Origin: an uncultured Elusimicrobium sp.
GTDB taxonomy: Bacteria; Elusimicrobiota; Endomicrobiia; Endomicrobiales; Endomicrobiaceae
Reading direction: 5' to 3'
Assembly (NCBI GenBank): GCA_902761395.1
Contig: CACWKJ010000025.1
Span: forward strand, 1-9,766
Length of the DNA stretch: 9,766 nucleotides
Shown here: positions 1-5,960 of the stretch, piece after piece
Layout of the letters: every line of letters begins with the position of its first letter
How positions within the stretch are numbered: position 1 is the stretch's first letter
The notes under the pieces: generated by a model
The model's database searches: none
What the model saw: only the letters and a program-made list of their open reading frames with translations
Told to the model about the DNA's origin: nothing
Translations under genes and position numbers: made by a program

Positions 1-2
1 TG

Positions 3-479
3 GATGCAAGACAATACACAATTCCCGTTGAAGCAGCATTAAAAGCAGTTAAAAACGGTGAAAATCCCACCCTTACAACAAGACAAAAACATACAAGAGA
101 ATGTTTCGTTGTAGCTGCAGAAGGTGCAGATAAAGCAAGAATAGAAAAAGAAATAAAAGAAATGCCAAATTATTTTTCCGACTATGACACTACCGTTCAT
201 TTTATAACCGCGGAAGAAATGAAAAAGAACCATTCAGGACTTCCTCACGGAGGATGTGTTATAAGAACCGGACAAACCGGTACAACAAAACATGTAATAG
301 AGTATAATATAAAGCTTGAATCCAATCCTGAATTTACTTCAAGCGTACTTGTAGCTTTTGCAAGAGCAGCTTATAAATTGAATAAAGAAGGCCAAAAAGG
401 GGCTAAAACGATATTTGATATTCCCCCTGCATATTTAAGCGCAAAAACGCCGGAAGAACTCAGAAAAACAATGCTATAA
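3..479 (+). CDS. ddh: meso-diaminopimelate D-dehydrogenase, C-terminal part
   Basis: This is the last 158 codons of a gene that enters from the left edge; the frame is open from base 3 to the TAA at 477-479. The family enzyme is about 320 residues, so roughly half is missing, including the N-terminal Rossmann fold. Ddh makes meso-diaminopimelate from tetrahydrodipicolinate, ammonia and NADPH in one step, supplying lysine and peptidoglycan and bypassing the acylated Dap intermediates. Visible family blocks are HTRECFVVAAEGADKA, MPNYFSDYDTTVHFI, HSGLPHGGCVIRTGQTG, ESNPEFTSSVLVAFARAAY and GAKTIFDIPPAYLS. These are the substrate-binding and dimer segments of the C-terminal domain. There is no frameshift in the visible part. 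An ATG at 162 starts an in-frame MPNYF, but the conserved sequence upstream of it shows that it is internal. A strong hairpin terminator follows. Identification is confident from family resemblance. Confidence 0.93.
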   Translation, partial: DARQYTIPVEAALKAVKNGENPTLTTRQKHTRECFVVAAEGADKARIEKEIKEMPNYFSDYDTTVHFITAEEMKKNHSGLPHGGCVIRTGQTGTTKHVIEYNIKLESNPEFTSSVLVAFARAAYKLNKEGQKGAKTIFDIPPAYLSAKTPEELRKTML

Positions 480-498
480 AATTTGTTTTACAAATTTT
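478..498 (+). repeat. 9-bp inverted repeat overlapping the ddh stop codon
   Basis: AAAATTTGT (478-486) and ACAAATTTT (490-498) are exact reverse complements around a TTT loop. The left arm begins inside the ddh stop codon. The arms are almost all A/T and no U-run follows, so it is unlikely to be a terminator alone. It could be a 3'-end stabilising hairpin placed before the real terminator 15 bp downstream, or chance in AT-rich sequence. Confidence 0.45.
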
Positions 499-513
499 AG
501 TTTATAGTGTTAT

Positions 514-549
514 AAAAAAACAGGAAGAATTTTATCTTCCTGTTTTTTT
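514..549 (+). terminator. bidirectional rho-independent terminator between ddh and guaB
   Basis: A perfect 15-bp stem is formed by seven A plus CAGGAAGA (514-528) and TCTTCCTG plus seven T (535-549), around a 6-base loop ATTTTA. The GC-containing core is followed by seven T on the plus strand and, by symmetry, by seven T on the minus strand. It lies 34 bases past the ddh stop and 57 bases past the stop of the convergent IMP dehydrogenase gene. It therefore probably ends both transcripts. Confidence 0.9.
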
Positions 550-606
550 ATGTTTATATTGTTTTTTCAATTATACATTGTACATTGCAAATTATAAATT
601 GTCTTA
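550..606. repeat. AT-rich spacer with tandem TACATTG heptamer
   Basis: Between the terminator and the IMP dehydrogenase stop lies an AT-rich spacer containing two exact adjacent copies of TACATTG (574-580 and 581-587). It is flanked by similar A/T words. No gene or hairpin of note is seen. It may be a copy of a dispersed intergenic repeat, but that cannot be judged from one window. Confidence 0.4.
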
Positions 607-2115
607 TTAGTTTTGCATTGAAGTATTTTTTACTATAACATCGTGAGCTGAACCTTCACTGATAGTCGTTTGACTTACCAATGTAAGTTTTGCTTTCTTC
701 TGTAATTCGGCAATAGATAAAGCTCCGCAATTGCACATTGTATGGGTAACTTTTCTAAGTGTAATAGAAACTCCGTCGTGTAAATGTCCGGCATAAGGAA
801 CATAAGAATCAACGCCTTCTTCAAAGCTTAAAGATTTTTTTCCGCCCAAATCGTATCTTTGCCAATTTCTTGCTCTGTTTGAACCTTCTCCCCAATATTC
901 TTTAACATAATTTCCGTTAACAACAAGTTTATTTGAAGGAGATTCATCGAATCTTGCAAAATATCTGCCTAACATTACAAAATCGGATCCCATAGCCAAA
1001 GCCAATGTTATATGATAGTCTTGAACGATACCGCCGTCGGAACAAATAGGAATATAAATACCGGTTTTTTTATAATAAGCATCTCTTGCCTTTGCAACTT
1101 CTATTGTTGCGGTTGCCTGACCTCTTCCTATACCTTTTTGTTCTCTGGTAATACATATAGAACCGCCGCCGATACCTATCTTTACAAAATCCGCACCTGC
1201 TTTGGCAAGAAAATTAAATCCGTCCGCATCAACAACATTTCCCGCGCCGACCTTAACTTTATTACCGAATTTTCCATGTATATCTTTAAGAGCTTTTGCC
1301 TGCCAATATGAATAACCTTCACTTGAATCCAAAACAAAAACATCCGCACCGGCTTTAAGCAAAGCAGGAACTCTTTCCATATAATCTCTTGTGTTTATTC
1401 CCGCACCGACGATATATCTTCTGTTGGAATCAAGCAATTCCAACGGATGAGATTCGTGTGTTGCATAATCTTTTCTAAACACCAAAGAAACCAAATTTCC
1501 TTTTTTATCGACAATAGGTAATTGATTAATTTTTTTATCCCATATTATATCGTTTGCTTTATTAAGCGTAATTCCCTCTTGTCCCGTTACCATTTCCGAA
1601 AGAGGTGTCATATATTCACGAACTTTTGAAGTCGGTTTACAATGAGAAATTCTGAAATCTTTTGATGTTATAATACCTACGAGTTTTCCGTGAGCCGTTC
1701 CGTCTTCGGTAACGGCACAGGTGGAATGTCCCGTTTTTTGGCTTAAAGCAATAACTTCCTGCAATGTTTGATCCGGACGAACATTTGAATCGGATGTAAC
1801 AAATCCTGCTTTATATGATTTTACTCTTGCTATCATTGCCGCCTGATTTTCAATACTTTGGCTGCCGTAAATAAAACTTACTCCCCCTTCTTTTGCAAGA
1901 GCAATAGCCATCTTATCGTCGGAAACCGCCTGCATAACCGCAGAAACCATAGGTATATTCATACTTAAAGCCGGTTTTTCTTTTTTCTTTTTGTTGAATT
2001 TTACAAGCGGAGTTTTTAAACTGACATTATCCGGAATACAATTTTCATCCGAATAACCCGGAACTAAAAGATATTCGTTAAAAGTGTGAGACGGTTCATC
2101 AAAATAAAAAGCCAT
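607..2115 (-). CDS. guaB: IMP dehydrogenase, Tritrichomonas-like type
   Basis: This 502-residue enzyme oxidises IMP to XMP with NAD+, the committed step of guanine nucleotide synthesis; it is cytosolic and usually tetrameric. The fold is a TIM barrel interrupted by a CBS-domain pair at about residues 112-230. Visible active-site parts are Asp263 (VLDSSEG), the IMP loop GIGGGSICITREQKGIGRG with catalytic Cys321, Asp360 (CSDGGI), MLGRYFA near 381-387, and the mobile flap with Arg420-Tyr421 (NWQRYDLGG). Glu433 (FEEGVDSY) sits where, in T. foetus numbering, Glu431 replaces the human Gln441 and goes with weak mycophenolate sensitivity. The N terminus (EPSHTFNEYLLVPG), the C terminus (TMCNCGALSI, SAHDVIVK) and the length match my memory of the T. 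foetus enzyme (503 residues) better than the usual ~490-residue bacterial GuaB. The start is set by AGGAGG (2123-2128), 7 bases upstream. The gene appears monocistronic, with its own promoter and a shared terminator. Confidence 0.95.
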   Translation of the reverse strand: MAFYFDEPSHTFNEYLLVPGYSDENCIPDNVSLKTPLVKFNKKKKEKPALSMNIPMVSAVMQAVSDDKMAIALAKEGGVSFIYGSQSIENQAAMIARVKSYKAGFVTSDSNVRPDQTLQEVIALSQKTGHSTCAVTEDGTAHGKLVGIITSKDFRISHCKPTSKVREYMTPLSEMVTGQEGITLNKANDIIWDKKINQLPIVDKKGNLVSLVFRKDYATHESHPLELLDSNRRYIVGAGINTRDYMERVPALLKAGADVFVLDSSEGYSYWQAKALKDIHGKFGNKVKVGAGNVVDADGFNFLAKAGADFVKIGIGGGSICITREQKGIGRGQATATIEVAKARDAYYKKTGIYIPICSDGGIVQDYHITLALAMGSDFVMLGRYFARFDESPSNKLVVNGNYVKEYWGEGSNRARNWQRYDLGGKKSLSFEEGVDSYVPYAGHLHDGVSITLRKVTHTMCNCGALSIAELQKKAKLTLVSQTTISEGSAHDVIVKNTSMQN

Positions 2116-2122
2116 TTTGTTG

Positions 2123-2128
2123 CCTCCT
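2123..2128 (-). promoter_or_regulatory. Shine-Dalgarno site of guaB
   Basis: On the minus strand this reads AGGAGG, a full anti-16S match, 7 bases before the ATG at 2115. It fixes the start codon. Confidence 0.85.
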
Positions 2129-2175
2129 AAAAACTTGTATATATTATTTATATTTAACTAAAAGTATAATAGTTA

Positions 2176-2204
2176 AGTATACCAATTTTTGAATTATCTA
2201 TCAA
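2176..2204 (-). promoter_or_regulatory. sigma-70-type promoter of guaB
   Basis: Read on the minus strand, TTGATA (2199-2204) is followed by exactly 17 bases and then TATACT (2176-2181). Each box differs from consensus at one or two positions and the spacing is ideal. Transcription would begin near 2169, giving an untranslated leader of about 53 bases. I see no convincing hairpin or purine riboswitch in that leader. Confidence 0.75.
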
Positions 2205-2233
2205 TTGATTTTTTATTATTATTAATTTAAAAT
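2205..2233 (+). promoter_or_regulatory. candidate promoter of the M49 peptidase gene
   Basis: TTGATT (2205-2210), a 17-base spacer and TAAAAT (2228-2233) form a plausible sigma-70 promoter. Its -35 box starts at the base next to the -35 box of the opposing guaB promoter; together they form the palindrome ATCAATTGAT (2200-2209). The start site would fall near 2240, only about 3 bases before the ATG at 2243, so the transcript may be leaderless. The region is very AT-rich, so chance matches are possible. Confidence 0.5.
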
Positions 2234-2242
2234 CATTATATT

Positions 2243-3970
2243 ATGAAAACATTTGAATTTAATTTATCATTAGAAGAGTTGGAAAGAAGAACAAGCAAAG
2301 AATATTTGGCAACAAAAAAGTTTTTAACAGTCGATTCTCCGGAATACGTTTCTCTTAAAGACGGCGATAAACAAGCATTAAAACATCTCGTTAAAGCCGC
2401 GGAATTTATAGAAAAAATTAATATGCAGTTAGACTGCAAATATAATTTGGATTTCAAAACTTTTCTCGAACAGGAAATAGAAAAAGGCAACAAACAGGCA
2501 GAGCTTACAAAAATTCTTTTTGATGCACAAAAAGGTATAAATGCAATAGATTCCTTATCCAACAAAATAAATCTTGCAAAAGGTATACAAGAAACTCCGG
2601 GCAAAGGTGTTTATCCCGAAGATTTATCCAAAGAAGAATTTCATACAATTCTTACACAAATGATTAAAGACGGTGAAACAAATGATGTAAAAAATATTTT
2701 AACTCAAAGATCCGTCGTTATAAGAGACGGCAAAAAATTAAAAGGAATAGATTATATCGAATATTTCAAACAGGATTTTTTCAATATTGCCACAGAACTT
2801 GAAAAAGCAAGCGAAGTTTCCACAAATGAAGAATTTAACAAATATTTAAAACTTCAGGCAAAAGCATTAAAGACAGCAGATCCCATGCTTGATGCTTATG
2901 CGGATAAACAATGGGCCACATTACAAGACACACCGTTGGAATTTACGATAACAAGAGAAAACTATGAAGACGAACTAACGGGAACAATTTTTGAAAACAA
3001 AGAACTTACCGCTCTTTTAAAAGAACATTCTATTTCCCCCATACCAAAAGATTTTTTAGGCGGAAGAGTAGGAATTGTAAACAAAGAAGGAACAAAAACT
3101 TTATTAAAGATAAAAGATTTTCTTCCCATACTTGCAAAAAATATGCCTTACAATAACGAATACACACAAAATACAGCATCGGAACAAGACACAAAACAAA
3201 CGATGGTAGATGTTGATATGGTATATGCATCCGGTGATTGCGGAGCATACAGAGGCGGTATTACTTTAGCGGAAAACCTGCCCAATTCCGATAAATTGTC
3301 TTTAACTATCGGAGGCGGTTTAAGAAATGTTTATCACAGGCAAATAAGATTTATAAGCGATAAAGAAAAACTGCAAAAGATGCTTGATGAAATTTTAGAT
3401 AAAAGCCAGCATCAATATTATCTCGACGAAGCAGACCATTGGTTTACAATAGGTCATGAGAACCTGCATTCTTTAGGTCCTAAAAAAGGAAATGAACGTC
3501 TCGGCAAATATTTAAACATTATAGAAGAAAACAAAGCAGACATGGGTTCTTTATCTTTTGTAGACTTATTGACAGAACTCGGAATGTACACGCAAGAACA
3601 AAGAAAACAAATTATAGTAACATTTATTACGGATAATTTTCTTAAATCCAAGCCTGCATTATCTCAAGCTCACAGGGTAAGAACCGTTATGCAAAATAAA
3701 TATATGTTCGATAACGGCGGTTATATTCTAACGAAAGACAACAAAATTTTGGTAAACATAGATAAAGTTGTTCCAACGGCGAAACAAATGCTTGGTGAAA
3801 TTGTCAGAATACAAATAGACGGGAATATTGAAAATGCGCAAAAATATATTGAGAAAAATTTTATTTGGACAGATCAAATGGAAATAATTGCGCAAAAATT
3901 ACAAAAAGTAAGCAAAACCCTTAACGGGAAACTTGAAACAAAACTTGCCGATTATTTATTGAAAGAATAA
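2243..3970 (+). CDS. peptidase M49 (dipeptidyl peptidase III family) zinc metallopeptidase
   Basis: This 575-residue protein has no signal peptide or membrane segment, so it is probably cytosolic. DPP III enzymes remove dipeptides from the N terminus of short peptides and help finish intracellular protein turnover. The family signature is in the C-terminal half: GHENLHSLGP at 404-413 carries zinc ligands His405 and His409 and catalytic Glu406, and EENKAD at 428-433 supplies the third, Glu ligand (Glu428 or Glu429) in the family's EExxA(D/E) motif. Further upstream, DCGAYRGG (332-339) and AENLPNSD (343-350) resemble the substrate-cleft segment with the conserved NLPN(D/S) block. Canonical DPP III has a six-residue HEXXGH; here it is the five-residue HExxH seen in a minority of M49 proteins. 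Residues 1-230 are helical and charged and are not recognisable to me. There is no Shine-Dalgarno sequence before the ATG. Its stop lies 4 bp from that of the converging transporter gene. Activity could differ from true DPP III. Confidence 0.85.
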   Translation: MKTFEFNLSLEELERRTSKEYLATKKFLTVDSPEYVSLKDGDKQALKHLVKAAEFIEKINMQLDCKYNLDFKTFLEQEIEKGNKQAELTKILFDAQKGINAIDSLSNKINLAKGIQETPGKGVYPEDLSKEEFHTILTQMIKDGETNDVKNILTQRSVVIRDGKKLKGIDYIEYFKQDFFNIATELEKASEVSTNEEFNKYLKLQAKALKTADPMLDAYADKQWATLQDTPLEFTITRENYEDELTGTIFENKELTALLKEHSISPIPKDFLGGRVGIVNKEGTKTLLKIKDFLPILAKNMPYNNEYTQNTASEQDTKQTMVDVDMVYASGDCGAYRGGITLAENLPNSDKLSLTIGGGLRNVYHRQIRFISDKEKLQKMLDEILDKSQHQYYLDEADHWFTIGHENLHSLGPKKGNERLGKYLNIIEENKADMGSLSFVDLLTELGMYTQEQRKQIIVTFITDNFLKSKPALSQAHRVRTVMQNKYMFDNGGYILTKDNKILVNIDKVVPTAKQMLGEIVRIQIDGNIENAQKYIEKNFIWTDQMEIIAQKLQKVSKTLNGKLETKLADYLLKE

Positions 3971-3974
3971 ATTA

Positions 3975-5339
3975 TTATAGGTACACAATCCAGATATATA
4001 TCGTACTTAGAAGAATTACCATTACGGTTGCGGGAACCGAAACCTTGCAATATCTTGCCCAACTGATAGGATGACCCGACTTTGCGGAAACAGAAGTTCC
4101 GACAACATTTGCACTTGCACCTATAGGTGTCGCACTTCCTCCGATATCCGTTCCTATGGAAAGAGCCCAACTCATTGTTGCCAAAGGAATACCGCTTGTT
4201 ACCGTAAGTGATTGTATTACAGGTATCATTGTTGCCGCAAAAGGAATATTGTCTATAAATGCCGATGCTATGGCGCTTACCCAAATAATAATGGCAATTA
4301 AAATATACGGATTTCCCCCTGAAGTCATTTCAATTAATCTTGCGATAAGTTCAAGTATACCGGTTTGTTCAAGCCCGCCGACAACAATAAAAAGCCCCAC
4401 AAAGAAAAGCAATGTTTTATAGTCAACTCTTTTAACAATTTCCGTAATATGCTTGCCGCTTGTAATAAGAGTAATAACGGCAATAAAAACACCTATTGTT
4501 GCCACACTTAAATGCGTTTGTGCATGAGTTATCAAAAGTATAATTGCACAAGCAAAAATCATACAACTTATAACAAATCCGGTTTTATCTGTAATTGCAG
4601 ATTCAGGTCTTGGAAATTTCCTTCTGTCAATATGTTGCCCCGCCGTGGAATATTCTTTTCTGCAAACAAAATAGAAATAAGCTAAAGTAAAAACCAAACC
4701 GATTAATGCGATTATACCGGTATTGCACAAAAAATCCATAAAAGTATAACCGAGTTTTGAACCTATAATTATGTTCGGAGGATCTCCGCACATTGTGGAT
4801 GAACCGCCCAAATTAGCACAAAATATTTCCGCAAGTATCATAGATATAGGATTAAAATCCAATAAGAAAGAAAGTTCAACGGTAACTGCAGCCAAAAACA
4901 AAATAACCGTAATGGAATCTATAAACATGGAAAGAACGGCAGACAACAACATAAAAGCAATAAAAACAGGTATTACTTTATAATTGACGGCCTTTGCTAA
5001 TCTCATACATAACCATCTGAAAAAACCGACTCTTGCCATACCTTCCACCATTACCATCATACCGGCAATGAAAAATATTGTTGCCCAATCTATTCCTTTG
5101 GAACTTAAATGTGCATTTTTCGTATACCAAAAGCCCAAAGTAAACACATCTTTAACGTTCAATGTTTCAATTGTTGCGATAAGAGATTTTTCACTAAATC
5201 CGAATCCTATTGCAAAAACCAAAAGCAATGTTAAGCCGCCGCAAACAAGAGTAACCCACTGTCTTTCGAATTTTTCGGTAATTATCAGTGTGAACATTGC
5301 AAGAAAAATTATAACTGCAAAAATCTGTGCAAATAACAT
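3975..5339 (-). CDS. ArsB/NhaD-type ion transporter (SLC13-like permease)
   Basis: This 454-residue polytopic inner-membrane protein has about 10-12 hydrophobic segments and two homologous halves. Each half carries the paired motifs typical of the ion transporter superfamily. In the first half these are SMFIDSITVILFLAA (137-151) and NLGGSSTMCGDPPNIIIG (176-193). In the second they are SAFIDNIPFAATMIPVI (359-375) and DIGGSATPIGASANVVG (398-414). The GDPPN motif is characteristic of the ArsB/NhaD/P-protein group, whose members are Na+/H+ antiporters, arsenite efflux permeases or anion transporters. The substrate cannot be told from the sequence. No ars genes adjoin it, so arsenite export is less likely than Na+/H+ exchange or anion transport, but that is inference. 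The start is set by AAGGA (5346-5350), 6 bases upstream. It follows the YqeY gene by 15 bp and so is probably co-transcribed with it. No terminator is visible after its stop. Confidence 0.88.
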   Translation of the reverse strand: MLFAQIFAVIIFLAMFTLIITEKFERQWVTLVCGGLTLLLVFAIGFGFSEKSLIATIETLNVKDVFTLGFWYTKNAHLSSKGIDWATIFFIAGMMVMVEGMARVGFFRWLCMRLAKAVNYKVIPVFIAFMLLSAVLSMFIDSITVILFLAAVTVELSFLLDFNPISMILAEIFCANLGGSSTMCGDPPNIIIGSKLGYTFMDFLCNTGIIALIGLVFTLAYFYFVCRKEYSTAGQHIDRRKFPRPESAITDKTGFVISCMIFACAIILLITHAQTHLSVATIGVFIAVITLITSGKHITEIVKRVDYKTLLFFVGLFIVVGGLEQTGILELIARLIEMTSGGNPYILIAIIIWVSAIASAFIDNIPFAATMIPVIQSLTVTSGIPLATMSWALSIGTDIGGSATPIGASANVVGTSVSAKSGHPISWARYCKVSVPATVMVILLSTIYIWIVYL

Positions 5340-5345
5340 TTTAAA

Positions 5346-5350
5346 TCCTT
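5346..5350 (-). promoter_or_regulatory. Shine-Dalgarno site of the transporter gene
   Basis: On the minus strand this reads AAGGA, 6 bases before the ATG at 5339, within the 15-bp gap after the YqeY stop. It supports the chosen start and independent translation initiation within a shared transcript. Confidence 0.75.
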
Positions 5351-5354
5351 AAGA

Positions 5355-5783
5355 TTATAATATTTGTTTCAAAATTGCGGATATTCTTTTACCGTCTGCC
5401 GCACCTTTAAGAGCCGCAATGGAAGCCTTCATTACAACACCGAAACTTTTATCTTCGCAGGAAGCAACAACTTCTTTAAGTTTAGCCGTTAATTCTTCGT
5501 CGGAAATTTCAGCCGGCAAATATCCTTCTATTATTTTAAGTTCTTTAGCTTCTTTTTCGGTTAAATCCGCTCTTCCCGCTTTTTCAAAAGTTTCAATGGA
5601 TTCTTTTCTTTTTTTAGCTTCGCTTCTAAGAACTTTTATAATTTCTTCTTCATTTATTTTAATATTTTTCATTTCTCTTATATTTATCTCGTTAAGTATT
5701 CCTCTGACGGTGTTCAAACTAACCATATCTTTTGCTTTCATATAAGTTTTTAAATCTTCTTTAAGTTTCTCAATTGTTGACAT
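5355..5783 (-). CDS. yqeY: GatB/YqeY domain-containing protein
   Basis: This 142-residue soluble protein has the usual length and full span of the YqeY family. The family is related to the C-terminal tail domain of GatB, the tRNA-dependent amidotransferase subunit. Its cellular role is not settled; a part in tRNA-related metabolism is often inferred from that similarity. Visible family blocks are the N-terminal helix TIEKLKEDLKTYMKAKDM, LNTVRGILNEI (23-33), VLRSEAKKRKESIETFEKAGR (51-71), LKIIEGYLP (82-90) and the C-terminal GVVMKASIAALKGAADGKRI (115-134), which ends in a short helix. AAGGAG (5790-5795) lies 6 bases before the ATG. It is the first gene of a probable two-gene minus-strand unit with the transporter. 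The pairing gives no clear functional link. Confidence 0.92.
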   Translation of the reverse strand: MSTIEKLKEDLKTYMKAKDMVSLNTVRGILNEINIREMKNIKINEEEIIKVLRSEAKKRKESIETFEKAGRADLTEKEAKELKIIEGYLPAEISDEELTAKLKEVVASCEDKSFGVVMKASIAALKGAADGKRISAILKQIL

Positions 5784-5789
5784 ATTCTG

Positions 5790-5795
5790 CTCCTT
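5790..5795 (-). promoter_or_regulatory. Shine-Dalgarno site of yqeY
   Basis: On the minus strand this reads AAGGAG, 6 bases before the ATG at 5783. It is a good match and fixes the start. Confidence 0.8.
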
Positions 5796-5816
5796 GTTTT
5801 TTTATAAATTGTTGTT

Positions 5817-5822
5817 ATTATA
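5817..5822 (-). promoter_or_regulatory. -10 box for the yqeY-transporter unit
   Basis: The minus strand reads TATAAT, an exact -10 consensus, 33 bases upstream of the yqeY ATG. At a 17-18 base spacing the -35 region reads only TACTAA or TTACTA, which is weak and lies inside the AGTAATTAGAAAT repeat. The promoter may be weak, or it may need an activator. Confidence 0.5.
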
Positions 5823-5841
5823 CAAAATTTAAATGATAATT

Positions 5842-5868
5842 AGTAATTAGAAATCAGTAATTAGAAAT
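5842..5868. repeat. 13-bp direct repeat AGTAATTAGAAAT, two copies
   Basis: AGTAATTAGAAAT occurs exactly at 5842-5854 and again at 5856-5868 with one C between, a period of 14. A partial copy (ATAATTAG) precedes it at 5836-5843. It lies between the divergent yqeY and nspC genes. It could be a low-complexity intergenic repeat or a pair of protein-binding sites; one window cannot separate these. Confidence 0.6.
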
Positions 5869-5893
5869 TGAAGAAAGCATATATAAAAATTCA

Positions 5894-5922
5894 TTGCATT
5901 TTTTTTGTATATTTTATAAACT
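5894..5922 (+). promoter_or_regulatory. candidate promoter of the polyamine operon
   Basis: TTGCAT (5894-5899), 17 bases and TAAACT (5917-5922) make a moderate sigma-70 match. Transcription would start near 5929, about 32 bases before the nspC ATG. In such AT-rich DNA other pairings are possible, for example TATAAA at 5915-5920 as the -10 box. Confidence 0.4.
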
Positions 5923-5930
5923 TATTCAAC

Positions 5931-5945
5931 TTGATAATTTATCAA
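5931..5945 (+). promoter_or_regulatory. inverted repeat in the nspC leader, possible operator
   Basis: TTGATA (5931-5936) and TATCAA (5940-5945) are perfect 6-bp inverted arms around ATT, 15 bases before the nspC ATG and just after the predicted transcription start. This placement would suit a repressor site or a small leader hairpin near the ribosome-binding region. The arms are short and AT-rich, so chance is a fair alternative. Confidence 0.3.
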
Positions 5946-5960
5946 TACGGAAAAGCAAAA

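Noticed and set aside
607..2115. Idea that the protozoan-like IMP dehydrogenase means a eukaryotic contaminant or chimeric contig.
   Set aside because: The gene has an AGGAGG site, a sigma-70 promoter and a hairpin terminator, and its base composition looks like that of the bacterial neighbours.
2116..2168. Purine riboswitch in the guaB leader.
   Set aside because: The leader is only about 53 bases of AT-rich sequence without the paired elements of a purine aptamer.
3954..3972. Hairpin ATTTATT-GAAAG-AATAAAT at the convergent gene ends as a terminator.
   Set aside because: The stem is seven A/T pairs only, with no U-run directly after it; too weak to call.
4156..5352. Three plus-strand open frames opposite the transporter gene.
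   Set aside because: The minus-strand frame holds duplicated transporter motifs and a good Shine-Dalgarno site, so the others are antisense shadows.
5868..5960. TTG-initiated 31-residue hydrophobic extension of NspC resembling a signal anchor.
   Set aside because: NspC is cytosolic and family members begin at the KTPYY block. The extension is translated AT-rich promoter and repeat DNA with no Shine-Dalgarno site.
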